Part shown: positions 44,649 through 56,720 of the stretch, piece after piece
Layout: every line of letters begins with the position of its first letter
Position numbering within the stretch: the stretch's first letter is position 1
NCBI GenBank assembly: GCA_029891345.1
Contig: CM057000.1
Span: 128,625,338-128,689,337 of the forward strand
Length of the DNA stretch: 64,000 nucleotides
Source: Dryococelus australis
Lineage: Eukaryota > Arthropoda > Insecta > Phasmatodea > Phasmatidae
Direction of reading: 5' to 3'
Program-made: the position numbers and the translations under genes
The notes under the pieces: generated by a model
Seen by the model: only the letters and a program-made list of their open reading frames with translations
Databases searched by the model: none
Told to the model about the DNA's origin: nothing

Positions 44649-44930
44649 TTGGCCAAAGAAGCAGATGGCGGTGTGGAAAATACTTTGGGCGCAACCAAAG
44701 CAGTAGATGGTTTTGCTGATAATGCACATGCCTCTATTGAAGTGGATAAAATAAGTACTGCTGCTGATGGCTCCATTCCAAATACAGTCAATGGCACTGC
44801 AAAATACACAGATAGCTGTGCTGGAGCTGTATGGAAAACACTGAAAGAAACAGACGATACATGCAATGATTCTGATGGCTCCATGCCAAACATCGTCTGG
44901 CGACCAACTGAAGAACACACATGTTTCTAA
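44649..44930 (+). repeat. Degenerate repeats of an ADGSIPNT-like unit, possible gene remnant
   Basis: A frame of 93 codons carries loose repeats: EADGGVENTLGATK, AVDGFADNA, AADGSIPNTV, DSDGSMPNIV. The DNA repeats GATGGCTCCAT.CCAAA at 44767 and 44874. The minus strand over the same DNA is also open (repeat MEPS). The first Met is encoded by TTG or a non-ATG codon, and the frame upstream to 44541 is broken by stops. It may be a decayed repetitive protein gene, but I recognise no family. Confidence 0.3.
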
Positions 44931-46660
44931 TTATTTACTAGATGAATGCAGTCAGTCTTCAAAGCTTACGTGCCTACTTTCTTTTCTAGGCATAGATCAG
45001 TTTGTCCCTGTCAAAATATCATCTTTGCACAACTTTGGGCTCCTGTATGCGCAGCCCTTTCATAACTGATTTTGTAGCTGATGTCATTGTTACTTGAACA
45101 CCTGCTTACCAAGTATTTCTGTCCCTTTACATAATCTCAGTCGCTTATTCTGTTCTTGTCCCACTATGTAAATTGTGGCCCATGGGTGCTACATCGGAAG
45201 AACGTAGAGTACATTTCCGACTTGATGAAATAGCATTTTACGATTTTTAAGTTTAGAATGTGGTAGTTCTTGGTTATCCAATCGTCAACATAGATTCCTT
45301 GCTCTTCTCGTCCAACAGTTTCGGAGCATACGGAGATTTGAAGAACTGAATTCTAGCCTTGCCATTATCTCCATCAGTCACAAAGATTTATTTAAGCGAA
45401 GAACAATTTCGTCTTTGCAATTTTTGCAGATTACAGTATACCTTGATGCCCATTGTGCTTATATATAGCTAGAAATATCACACATATATCGAACTCGTTT
45501 AATTCCCTACAGTACTCACGATTGTGTATTTGCAACTTTATCTCTGCAGTTTTATGATCAAAATTGGGCATGTTCTATCTATCATAAATTGTATATAGGA
45601 AGTGTGTAAATGTTTAAAAGAATTTTTCGAACAACAATGATTTTGGCCGTGCAGACGAATATGTTCAAACTAATATGATCGTCATGTTTACTCACATTTA
45701 AAGCCATAAATGGTACAGTACACTTGAATATATCTAGGCTCAGTTTTCGGAAAATGAGTGCATCAACAAATTTGCTGGAATTGTGCATGCACATGCATTT
45801 CGAAAGTTTGTGTTCATATGCATATACAAGTAATTTTGAAATTCAAAAATGTTTTAGTGTTTTATGTTTGACAATCATTTTACTGCCACCCGATTCCGAT
45901 GTATATTGACTTCTCATTAACGAAGCTTGATGATGCCACCTAATTGAAATATTATCTAGCAGGCAAGCCAGGGTAGCCTATATCTTGAGACTCGTTGATC
46001 TGACTGGCTTATAAAGGAACCAGTCTTTTACATGTCCGTCCTAGGACAATCACTATTTATAAACAAGAACATTGGATTTATGGTCACAGTGTGTACACAG
46101 CTGATGGCGAGGGAGGAGAAATGGGTCTAAAGAAAACTTAGTAATTGAACGGCGAGTAAATGGTGATGGTAAAAAACTGCACTCGCCGAAGATCGAGTGG
46201 AAGGAGTGATTAGCGATAAAAGAGTGAGGATGAACCCCAGTGACATTCACAATAGTAGCGAGTCGAACAAATGCGAGTCAATATGAAACTTGAGAGTGGG
46301 GAGTGGTGCATACGATCAATATTACAGATGACAAACACCAGACTTAAGCCTTAAAAACATACGATTCTAGCATTAAACATTTTCCAACTTTTCAATTTTA
46401 TGTTTGTTTGAGTTAAGGTCACCAAGAGGTTGTTCAAAGTAAACCCTAAATGTCAAGGTCACACAATTCTGAATATGTTATATGTCATTATTCCCACCCA
46501 TTTTAAAGTACTAGGCATATTCTCGCATAGATACTGGTCAGTTATCCGTGGCAATAAAAATAACTCTGTAAATAACCTCGTGACTAAGGTAACAAAATAT
46601 ACTCCAAATGTCTGCAAACTGTTAACAGCATGTTTGCGAACACCACTGTAAATGCAACCG
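44931..46660. other. Intergenic DNA, no gene supported
   Basis: No coding frame with a recognisable domain and no repeats seen by eye. Confidence 0.45.
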
Positions 46661-46689
46661 CTAAAACACTGAGTTTGCGTGATGTGTTA

Positions 46690-47170
46690 CCAATTTAACC
46701 GCGGAAACACGCCAAGGTACAGCAAAGAGCGAACGGGCCATGGTTACAAACCTTTGTCGACGACACGAGCGGCGAGGCGCTGCAGCGGCAGTGCGAACCC
46801 CAGCCCAGGCCCCGGGTGAGCAAGTGTCGCGAGCAGCAGGGGCGGTCGCTGCAGCTTTGTTCTGGCCTTCATAATTCACCAAGTTCCGGCCTGACAAATG
46901 GCCGCCGCCGGTGCTGACCGCGCGCCGCTCAGGTTGGCGGCACTGGAGCGCTCACCTGGAACTAATTGCCCGGCTTGGTGCTTCCCCCATCTCGTGACGC
47001 GATGCGAGGGTTCGAGGGGAGAAAGTTTCGGCCAGGGGAACAAAGTGGCGCGCCATCCGCACACCAACTTCGGGCCCACTTCCGCTTTTCGCAGGCGGGA
47101 GGGTAACAGGACTCGAGGGTGTCAGGTTCTCTGCAATGCTTTGTTCTCGGAGAGCGATTGTGAGTCCGAC
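46690..47170. promoter_or_regulatory. GC-rich, CpG-dense island
   Basis: This is the most GC- and CpG-rich stretch of the window (GACCGCGCGCCGCTC, GTGACGCGATGCGAGG, GTGGCGCGCCATCC). Both strands are open for 78-107 codons, as expected from base composition; neither translation shows a known domain. It may be the promoter or first exon of a gene outside the window, or a GC-rich repeat. The run CTTCCGCTTTTCGCAG at about 47079-47094 could be a splice acceptor, but no donor partner was found. Confidence 0.4.
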
Positions 47171-47563
47171 CCATTATTTATGAAGGAATGGATGCTGCAC
47201 AATATACCTGAAGAAATGTGAATAAGAAATACAACTTACAAGCTATAACCTCGTGTATGCTTCAGGTAAAAACACATTTCTTCCACAAATATTTAACTCG
47301 ATAGTTTACCAGTATAATCAACTTAAGACGTAATTCTTCCTATCAGCTGATAATACTGATCACCAACCAGCCCTATAAGGATATTTCAAGGAAAATAAAT
47401 CAACACTAGGAACCCATATTCAGACATTATACCCACTTAACCCCCTACACGAACTAAAGCTCTTTCTGGAATTTTGGTTTATAGAATACCTCTACAACAA
47501 ACCAAGGCCACTGGAGCCGACAATCCCTTGCATAAGGGTGTCGTATATTAAAATTATCGCCCT
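47171..47563. other. Spacer before the LTR element
   Basis: No gene recognised. Confidence 0.4.
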
Positions 47564-48568
47564 TGAATGTAGCAAAATCCTAATTAAATCAACGTAGAGG
47601 TTACAGTGCCAAATAGCTGCCACAAGGGCACGTGGATCTCAGCCATCCGACAATATTTTGCATAAGTGTTTAGTGCATCGTAAGCATAAAATAAAGCGAA
47701 CTTCGAGACTGGCAGTGGGCCCTTTTATTAAAGCTATTAACAAATCTCTAAATTTGTAATTTTGTTGTCCCCAATGCAACATGCCCACTTCGAACAGCGC
47801 AACACAAAATTACTTTAGATATTTTTCAAAAGTTGGATATTAATTTGTTGTATAACAAATTAATTCAGTATGTCCCTTTTTCAATTGCCAGTGCGTTTAT
47901 GTGTCTTTTTCTCTTTTAGGAAACATAGAGGCTTATTTCACGGAAGTAATTTTGCATATAAAATTCAGGTAAATGTAAATTTTATGGTTTAATATTTATT
48001 TTGTTTTCAAGGGTATTGCACGCCATGGAATTTGATGTATGTATCATCCAGTGTTATGCCTCATATCATTCACATTAATTATTTTGCAAGGGATTTTCTG
48101 TTCTGGCACGGTGTCTGTATCGAGGCATCACCAACGCCATGCCACTCTCGTTAGTCTTGGTTTGACGGGCGTCAGGGCAGGTCGCATGTGTCTCGCGGCT
48201 CGGAGGAGAAGCAACTTTTGCAATGATCAACTAGCTGCAATATACTTTAAATTTACCAATACATTTTTCTTTCACTTCGTGCACCTTCGAGTATGCCTCC
48301 CATCCGGATCAGACTCAGGGCACCTCTGGTATAACTAATACTTTTAAATATTTTTTCATCTGCACCTACGCCATTTTGCCGCATCAGCCAGTGCGGGTCT
48401 CTGTGCCGCATGTCCGTCTATTTTCAATCTTGTACCATCTCGTCATCAGTATTGAATAATTAGTTTTATTGAACTGATGTGTCTGTCTAGAATTATTCCG
48501 CTCACCCAGGAAATTTTAGGTCGACGGACCTTTATTTCCGCCCGATAACTGCCATGTGTTTACCATCA
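47564..48568 (+). repeat. LTR-like direct repeat, 5' copy
   Basis: About 80% identical by eye to 56721-57723. It contains an AATAAA-like signal near 47691 and conserved blocks such as GGATCTCAGCCATCCGACAA, ATGTATGTATCATCCAGTGT and AGGTCGACGGACCTTTATTT. Confidence 0.75.
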
Positions 48569-48779
48569 CGTTCAATGTGTATTTCCCTTGGAAGTGTATT
48601 GCAGTGTATTAAATTAGTGTTGGGTATCCACAATATTTTAGCTAGCGTATTTATTTTTGTAATTGATAATATTCTGCAGCAGTCATGTAACATCTCTGTA
48701 TTCAGATGCCAGGGGATGCAGGGTCATTTAGCTCGGGCTTTACGCCCACGTCCCACGGAGGGGAAATAATTCCTTTCCG

Positions 48780-51645
48780 AAATGCATTGTGTGTTACCAA
48801 CACTTACAATTAGTAACACATTAAAAATACATAGACTGGAGAGCATAAAAAAAATTTTCATTGAAAATACCAAAGTTGCACACATTTAAAATTAATATCA
48901 AAATATGAAAATAAACTTTAAAACGTTACTCCAAATTAAAGATCCTAAAAATATTAATCCAAAAACAGCAAAACAAAACATTGTATTAATTTAAAACAAT
49001 AAAAAAGAGTTTATTATTTTACTCTGGGTAAAATTTATACAATCATTAACATATTAAAACAATAACATAATTAAAACCTTACATTTCGAAACAAAAACAA
49101 ACAGAAACCAAAATTTACTTCTTTAAAATTCCTTACATTCCTTCTTAAAATCGTCATATGAATCATCTGAACCAATTGACACTTCCTTGTCAATAACAGA
49201 ATATAGCACATAATATAATCCATTTAAACATTTAGATAAAACCATTACCCTTAAGAGTCATTTAAAATTTAAATTAAAATCGTCAAAAACAAAAAGACTA
49301 ACCCTGGTCAGTATTTAATAAAAATCATAAATATTTATCTATACAATACATTTACAAAAAAATTAACCAATAAAATATACACATAACTAACATACACATT
49401 AAAATCATTTTGCATTAAATCATCACTAAACACAATAAAACCTAACAATTAAAACTCGACCACATCAATATATACGTGGTTTAATACATCCTAAGATCAT
49501 TATAATAAAATCGTCATAAAAAAAACAACTAATATCTACCCTTATATCTAAACCCACAATAGACCGAGCTGAAAATTAACTAAATACCTCTTAATTTCTT
49601 ATCTTACCATCCATAAAACTTGTGTAAATTTCCAACGAACTCCTCAAAACACTCAAACTCGATCTCCTGTACAAATCTTTTCAGCCAATTCCTATTCCCT
49701 CTAAGTTTTTCATTGCTTCCTTAGGAACTACTCCCCTCGCCAACAAAGTGACCAGGGCAACCCATCTGTACCTCTTTCCATCAAACCTCTTTCCAACCTC
49801 CTCTTCCAGAACCTGGTATTTCTCAATCTTCTCTTGATCAGCTTCTGATAAGTTATTACCTTTTTCATACCACATCGTCACTTCTACAACGAACACCTCC
49901 CTATGTGTTGCCAGAACTAAGACTGGTTTATATTTATTCCCGGCCACTTCAAGGGTGGGTTCCGCCTTTACAATTATTTCCTTTTTCTGCTCGGTTCATT
50001 CCTGGACTAAAATATTACAGACACCTCATTGTGTCTGTTGAAGCTCGCATCCTTGATATAAGGGTATTCACCTAAAATATGTCCTGTAGTCTCTGGTACA
50101 TTGCCGTACTGCCTGCAATTACATAACCCCCCCCCCCCCTTTATATCGGGCCAGAGTAACCTTATTATTCATCTGCTTCGTTTTCAACTTTATAGTCTCA
50201 GTGAACCTCGAGGCTCTCAAGGATTTCGGTTGGTATATGCATTTACTTGACTCCGGATAATCCCTGAGGAATCTCAACACTTCACCGTGCGTGCTCTGCT
50301 ACTCCCACCGAAGCCGTAACGTTTCCTTCAGATCCTTCTTATATCTATCAACTACTTTTTCAATATCCTGTATGATCTGATCTTCAACCCACTAATTTAA
50401 ACTCAACCTCTTAAGCTACTTGTCCACTACCTTCCTTAGATTGAACTCCTTACGTACCCATTCCAACACTGGATCATCCACATTCTCCATATTACCAAAC
50501 AGCCAAATCCTTAAAAGAGAGATGGTGTGCTGGTACTTCAAGAGCCCCAGCCCACCATCTATCTTCGCTGTGTACAAAAACCCATCAGATATTTGAATTG
50601 GTATTTTCAAAAACTTTTTTACACCTATTTTAACCTCTCTATACACTTCGTCTAAAAAGTTTTTGCTTACTCCTTGCAAAATCAAGGAGTATAAAAATCT
50701 CGGCATTCAGTTTACCTGAATTAATTCAAATTTTTGGAAAGTCTTCAGTGGGGCCATAGACACTTTCTCTACCTCCTCTTCAATTCGTTTTATGAATTTA
50801 TGGTCTTTACCTTCATCAAATCGATGTGTTGTTCCTAGATATTCCAAATGCTCTCCAACCTTCTTGGTGAGTAGCTGAGACTCACCGAGGCTAAACTCTG
50901 TTGGGAGGAAGGTACATATCATGTCTTTCACTACCAAATGGCTGCCGCTACACGTACGAAAGGACAGCCCCATCCCGATGCCAGCCAAAAACTTATACAC
51001 ACTATCAATATCTTTTCCATTTTCTTAACTTCATCTGCTACCAATATTAAGTCATTAGCAAACGCCAAAACCGAATCATGCTCTTTGCCTATACTCATAC
51101 CCTTACTCTCCTTGAATTCCTTAATAAGTGGGTCGATGGTGAGATTGAATATCAGATGGGACAATGAGTCGCCATGTTTAACCACTCTTCTAATAACAAT
51201 CTTTACATTATCACAATTGACCTCAACCTCTGTAAAACTTTCTTAATACATACCCTGAATATATCTAGTTAATGTACTAGGAGCTCCCTGCTCTTTCAAT
51301 ATCTTTATGATTATCTCATGTGGCACGGTATCAAATGCTTTTCTAATGTCAAGCTGAACAAAAACCCCTCCCACCTTTTTACTTCTCTTTATGAGTTGCT
51401 GTAGCATAGTTAAATGATTAAAGCATCCCACTTCATTCTTAGAACCTTTCTGCCTGCTGCTTAACACAACTCCCTTCTCGATAATGTTGTATAGCAATCT
51501 GCTGCACAGCCTATTCATAATATTCTCTATAGTAGTAGGCCCAAGATCTTCTACACTATTACTGTCATGTTTTTCTTTTGGTATCAACAGGCCTATTCTT
51601 TTTCCATGACTCAGGAAAAATCTGAAATTTTAAAATAGTCTTGTG
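48780..51645 (-). mobile_element. R2-clade LINE, 5'-truncated
   Basis: The minus strand encodes the RT core and C-terminal end of an R2/NeSL-like retrotransposon with a restriction-enzyme-like endonuclease. The N-terminal zinc-finger and Myb region is missing, so the insertion is 5'-truncated near 51640. The AT-rich, G-poor stretch 48780-49670 downstream of the gene may be its 3' UTR. No 28S rDNA flanks it; it lies inside LTR element A, unlike the rDNA-specific R2 elements. Confidence 0.75.
49681..51640 (-). pseudogene. R2-like reverse transcriptase and endonuclease, broken
   Basis: In order on the minus strand: SWKKNRPVDTK near 51600; VFVQLDIRKAFDTVPHEII (RT motif with the first Asp); VVKHGDSLSHLIFNLTIDPL, where related enzymes have KQGDPLS; LAFANDLILVADEVKK, the RT active-site box with the usual FADD changed to FAND; a thumb region with GEHLEYLG and MAPLKTFQKFELIQ; KIDGGLGLLKYQHTI; then a CRQYGNVPETTGHILGEYPY zinc-binding segment with one Cys lost, and RHNEV; and finally the nuclease block KPVLVLATHREVFVVEVTMW with a following KIEKYQ, ending near 49681. 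The usual PD...DVT of this nuclease reads PV...EVT here. Stops and frameshifts occur at about 50000-50400, 50700, 50930 and 51240. The element is dead; the family assignment rests on motif order. Confidence 0.82.
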
Positions 51646-51784
51646 TTAACACTAGTGGATCTTCCTGGTTGGTTAGCTGACGTCCATCAGATATTATAAC
51701 TCGCATTCGACACCCTGTGACGAGCCTGCTAGCAGCAAATCGGCATACCCGCACTTGGGTTTAACAGCAGCGATACCCTTCTAG

Positions 51785-51950
51785 GCGTCAATTGGCGCAT
51801 CTCTGTGTGGCTAAATCGGATTTTTCTTCATTGAAGCCAATTTCGTAGCCGTCAATTGGCCCCCCTTTGTGTGGCTAAATCGGACTTTCTTTGTGGACGC
51901 CAATTCCCTGCCTGTCAATTGATGCCCTTCTGTGTGGCTAAACATCGCAG
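51785..51950 (+). repeat. 63-bp tandem repeat, three units
   Basis: Units start at 51785, 51848 and 51911. Each contains GTCAATTG followed by TGTGTGGCTAAA. Neighbouring GCCAATT and AATTGGC can pair as short hairpins. It lies just upstream of the gag region of LTR element A, where an untranslated leader would be expected. Confidence 0.85.
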
Positions 51951-51999
51951 TAATGGGGTGACCAAGCGCAGAACTGCCATTTTCAGTTGTTGGTGGACG

Positions 52000-53480
52000 T
52001 AGAATGTGAGGAGGCTGTTATCGTTGGTGTCGTGTTCCAGGAACTCTAATGGTAAAGCTTTTCCCTCCCTCCACTATTTCCATGTATTTTCCCAGTCGTC
52101 CACCCCATGTACTGCGGCGGGGCAGCAAAGCACATGCTCACCCAGGCTCCTGCACCAGCCGCGAAAATCAGCATCGCAAACATTGTCCATGTGTGTTGGA
52201 CAAATACGCGAACAGGAGAGCCACAGCACTCATGTAGATCTCCATGCAACCCCACAGCCATATCGTGCAACTGTGTTGGGCAGCCACACAAGTGACGTGT
52301 TCATAATGGAGTGTTGGCATGCAATTATGTGTAGAAATTTCAGAAAAGTGAACGAGTGTCGCTCGTTTGCCAAATACAAACAAGCATCTAATATCTGCAG
52401 ATGCATTTCAGGAAGAACTTCTATGTCATATACGCCAACACAGTATATGCAAACAGTCGGACATACATACACAGTGAACAACAACCGACAGAGACGTGAA
52501 GGATCAGAGCATGATCTGACATCCTGCATGCATAGCTGAATGTGACAAAAGATATAATCCCTCAACATCGCGGAGAGAATCGGAATGTGGAAGATACAAT
52601 TTGTGTGCTACCAGTGCTGTATCGCCCAGGAGCGGACAAGTAGCAACCACTCAACACCAGTAGACTACACTGTCATGAGGGACCACACAATGCCAGGTAC
52701 GAGTGGAGTGGAAATGTGTGGACAAGCTACTAGAAACAAACATCTGTCACAGCCACCAAAGCTGACACTATGTCTTACGTACAACAACCGTGTTCGAGTT
52801 TGGGATAACCCCAAAGCTACCACCACAGTGTCGGACCTATACGACTAATCATACCGGCTTGAGAGACATGACTGCACCACAAACAGTGATAATGCATGAA
52901 GTGAACGAGCAGCTCGGTCCAGGATATTCAATACAGTTATCACCACCCACACCCAATGTGCTACGACTACCAACCCAACAACCTACCACTGCATCCTCGC
53001 CCTTTGTCCCATACCAGTCTCCAGTACAATATGCCATCCTGTTGCTAACTCCAGTTAAGTTCCAGATGCTCCCAAGCTTTGCGAGACAAGACTCAGAAGA
53101 CTCGAGGTCATTCACTGACAAGTGTGGGCAAACTGCAGTGGTATGGAGTCCCAGTGCAATAGTGGTCGAATGTTTTCGTCGCACGACTGACAGGTCATAT
53201 ATAAGTATGGTGGAGAACCATCACTGAGTACCAGATTATGTAGGAGCAGTTCATCACAAAATGTTCTACATGGTACACCAGCTTGTTGGCTACAATACAG
53301 ACATAAGTTGGTATTTTCACAGAGAGATAACGCCCACAAGACTAACTGGAGGAAAGTGAATTTAGTCTCCCGATTTTACTCGCTCGTTGCCACCATGAAT
53401 GTGATAGAAGCAGTGATACAAACAGTGCTACCAGAGTACAGAGCTGCTTTACGACCCGCCATTCACCATGGTTTAAAAAT
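52000..53480 (+). pseudogene. Decayed gag-like region of LTR element A
   Basis: Several overlapping frames broken by frameshifts, Pro/Thr/Ser/Gln-rich. The most protein-like block is near 53340-53480 (NWRKVNLVSRFYSLVATMNV and VLPEYRAALRPAIHHG), which is helical and could be capsid-derived. I assign it as gag from its position before the zinc-knuckle and protease signatures and not from a firm domain match. Open frames on the minus strand are shadows. Confidence 0.5.
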
Positions 53481-53499
53481 GTTGTAAGGACCGCCGCAG

Positions 53500-53940
53500 G
53501 AATTTCACATGACACAATTGAAATACATCAACTAGTAGTGCCACCACGTGGCCTGGCAGCTGTAAACACTGTCACACCCACCAGCAGCCATCAAAATAAT
53601 AACAACAGCTCGCCAAGCGGTCCGCAACCCCACCAACTACACGAGCGAAGCAGCAGTGCCATCACCAGCGGAAAGCGCAGGGGCAAGCCAGCCTTCGCAC
53701 CAAAACACTGTGCAGCCTGCACCACATGGGAATGACAGGTCTGACTGGCCACCGCTATGGCAGTGCATATATTCTCCAAGTGAACTGATGCATTGGTACC
53801 AAGATTGCCCAACATGCAGAGCACAAGTGAACCAGGAGCCGGGAAACAGTGACCAGGGTAGGGTACATGCCCCCTATCCCCGAAATAATAACAGCAACAA
53901 ACATGGAAACATCATCTTATCTGGGAGAGATATACCATAA
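53500..53940 (+). pseudogene. Nucleocapsid-like region with eroded zinc knuckle
   Basis: A Pro/Gln/Asn-rich stretch containing LWQCIYSPSELMHWYQDCP, whose tail (HWYQDCP) resembles the end of the CCHC knuckle of gypsy-type nucleocapsids (H..RDCP). The first CxxC pair is not intact. It sits directly upstream of the protease motif. Confidence 0.5.
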
Positions 53941-53959
53941 TAACGACACATTTACTACA

Positions 53960-54130
53960 CATTCCCATCAGTATAAACAACAATTCAACAGTCGCCCTTA
54001 TCGACACAGCTGCATCCCACAATTTCAGCAACTCAAAATTAATCAAGTCTGGACACGGGCCGAGCACATACCTTGATCGATGTCCTTGCAACAATGACAC
54101 AGCCATGGCAAACCGACTGGCGCCGAGCAC
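53960..54130 (+). pseudogene. Retroviral-type aspartic protease fragment
   Basis: The frame through 53993-54025 reads VALIDTAASHNF, the active-site box of retropepsins (usually ALIDTGASHNF) with one Gly-to-Ala change, flanked by INNNST and NSKLIKSGHG. The frame stops soon after (near 54130). It confirms that element A is a Ty3/gypsy-like retrotransposon. Confidence 0.72.
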
Positions 54131-54929
54131 ATGGACAACTTAACCTCCGTGCAACGTCAACAAGCCACAATGTCAAGATGTGATACAGCAAGTGTTATCA
54201 CGCCGAACCCCGCAGCTGAGACGCAACGCAGCACCAAGGTTAGCAGTGACTTATCAGTATTCAACCCAACAGGTTACGTCATTTTCTCATTAACGCCATC
54301 ATACAGGCGTACATTTTCATAATCACCAAGGGCCATGTTATTATTGAGCATATTTTTCCAGCAATCATTAGTTCACTGTTATTTTTGCCCACCCTTTTCT
54401 GTAATTTATTTTCACAAGTTTTTCGAGCACGTCATTGCCTACAAATACGCACGCCGTAGATTTAGATATTTTGGCAACGAGTCAATTAGCAATACCACAA
54501 GTAATGCCAAGCATCCAGTATTCCTCTCTGACAAGTGCATGTCCTACATCATGGTGTTGTTGTTATAAGTAATCATTGTTATGCTCCTGACCTGCTACGC
54601 CGCTAGCGGTACATGTCCGATGTCATTATAACTCACTCGTCATCAGCCATACAGAGTTAAATGGCAGGTACCACAGACTTCCCTTTGCAATCAGTGCTAC
54701 ATAAGTCAGAGATAATTGGTGGGATCATGAGCCCCCCTCTGCATCTATCACCATCATGCTCGCAGAATTCATTGGTGGGTAACCCAATCCCCCCTTTATA
54801 TGTGAAATACTCATACAAGTCTGACATTCAGCCTCAACAGCAAGTGACAGCCAGCGTGATACCACAGTGTTTTCACCTGCAAGAACACACATCTGTCTCC
54901 GCACACCACCACCCTTGCCAAAGGAAAAC

Positions 54930-55140
54930 TCAGTGTTTACATTGCCTGTGTTCATTATATCCGTTGTTTACATTGCCTATCATCATTGTTTACATTATCA
55001 TGCCAGTTGTTTCTGTTGCCAGTTCATCATTGTTTATGTTGCCTTGTTTACATTGCAGTTCATAGTTGTCATATGAACCAGTGCATCATTGTTTATATCA
55101 CAGTCACCCCATTGTTTACATTCATCTGCTAGTGTTTACC
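54930..55140 (+). repeat. Cluster of TTGTTTACATTGCC motifs
   Basis: About nine variants of TTGTTTACATTGCC in about 210 bases, spaced roughly 15-35 bases apart. TGTTTAC is the core of the forkhead-factor consensus. It could be a degenerate tandem repeat of a unit containing this core. Confidence 0.6.
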
Positions 55141-55409
55141 ACTATGAATTATTATCAGTGCTCACTTTTTCTGCTCGGTTTCAATCAAGGGCTGTGTTCA
55201 TCGCTTTGTGTACCGCCATGCCTGGGGAAATATTTTTATTATTTGTTATTCTACTTTGTTGTGTTTACTTTGGTTTACGAGTGTTATGTCACGAGTGTCA
55301 AAGTATGACATGAGTCTAAGCCCAGACAACAGTTAAGCTCGATCAGACAAACAATCAAGTATCACCAAAGTAAACAAAGGGCACTTAGACTCCCTAGCAT
55401 TGGAGGGTG

Positions 55410-55626
55410 CTGCTTCGATGCCTGGCATCTCAGCACCCTATATGGATCGAGCAGACTCCGATGAAGCGGCCGAAAATCTCAACGCACCTGAAAAACAACA
55501 AATGTTGCTCAGAACACCACTTTGTATGCAAACTTTACAACCAATACCCTGCATCCCGATGCCCAATAGGGATCTGTTGATAGAAGGCAGAGGGAACAAC
55601 AAGTTCAGCACCCCACAGATATCACC

Positions 55627-55670
<44 letters not shown>

Positions 55671-56170
55671 GATGCCAGGTGTCTCAACGCCCAATAGACG
55701 AAACAAAAGAAGTATGGAGTAGCCTACCAATGGCTTCAGCACTTCCCATATGCACAGTCCAACCCACCAGCACCAGCGTGCTCAGAGCCCGACAGAAAAT
55801 TCAACTCTGAGAGCATCAGCTGCACCGACTAGAAGCACCCAGCTGCACGACACAGACTCGGTGGCAGCAACAGAAGGCTGTGGGCAGTTTTAAAATGCAG
55901 CAACTCTGTCTCCAGCCAGCACAGTGGTTCAGCCGAAAACCCAGCAACCAACTACATCATTATGACTGCGCACTTTCCTGGTGTCCCAACGCCCCATAAG
56001 GAAGCAGCCCCAGCCAACAAAGAGGTCCAGGAGGATGCATGAGGTAGCATGGGCCATTTGCTGCTTGCTACCAGCAGCACAGCTACAGCACAACAGGTAC
56101 TTTCTGCACCAACGCCCGGCGTATCGATGCCCAGTATGGGATCGGTGGCAGAAAAAGAAGTGTGCAGTCA
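55410..56170 (+). repeat. Interspersed PGVSTPN-type coding repeats
   Basis: Five diverged copies of a short unit like CCTGGCATCTCAGCACCC..TATGGATC occur near 55418, 55545, 55673, 55977 and 56119, translating as PGISAPYMD, PCIPMPNRD, PGVSTPNR, PGVPTPHK and PGVSMPSMG. They are spaced 120-300 bases apart and not all in one frame, suggesting a once continuous repetitive protein segment. Confidence 0.55.
55626..55667 (+). repeat. (CT)n microsatellite
   Basis: About 21 CT units with one interruption (TCGCTC). It lies inside the repetitive coding segment. Confidence 0.9.
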
Positions 56171-56720
56171 GCCCATCACAGCCCATGACAAATAATCACT
56201 TTGGGATAGCGATGGGGACAGCATCGACACTTCTGGCAACCTGATTCGCCAACCACAGTGCCACCGGCATATTCCACAGAGATACCGGTGCTGACAGAGC
56301 AGTGCAACAGCATGTCGGCCATGACAACAAACCGGCACAGTGACAACACAGACACAAGTGATCAATGGAACACACCAGTACCAGTTGCGGCCACACCTCC
56401 GGCATGGACCGCATTGCTGCAAGATGTCATGAGCTGGTGCGGGTCGAAAGGTCTTCAACCAAAGGGAGCATTTGACACTGACCGCGGCTCAAACACATGC
56501 AATTGTCAACCAGCGCATTCTACCTAGCAGTACCAACTCGAAGTAGGTGCCGCAGAGCACTGACTATGTAGCGCACCACTGCAGGCCAACAGCCACCAAG
56601 AAGACACGTGAGTCAGGGTAGTCCTTTTAAAAACCAGAAGGTGTAACTTCTTTTAGCAAGTGATTTGTGTAGTGCCATATAGGTTAAAATAAGCCCCATA
56701 TTAAATTACCCACCAACAAA

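Larger units (their letters stand above)
54131..56720 (+). other. Non-RT 3' part of LTR element A
   Basis: After the protease there is no reverse transcriptase, RNase H or integrase. Instead there are a stretch rich in hydrophobic codons (54290-54560), a cluster of TGTTTAC motifs (54930-55140) and a Pro/Ser/Thr-rich region with repeated PGVSTP-like motifs (55400-56170). It may be a deletion derivative filled with unrelated DNA. Confidence 0.5.

Noticed and set aside
46898-47221. 107-codon open frame in the GC-rich island
   Set aside because: Both strands are open there because of base composition, and no domain is recognisable.
49681-51640. rDNA-inserted R2 element
   Set aside because: No 28S rRNA sequence flanks it; it lies within an LTR element.
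52046-52568. Cys/His-rich minus-strand frames
   Set aside because: They are antisense to the decayed gag region and show no zinc-binding pattern.
55929-56527. Cys-rich frames on both strands near the 3' end of LTR element A
   Set aside because: No conserved spacing of Cys residues, overlapping antisense frames, and no start support.
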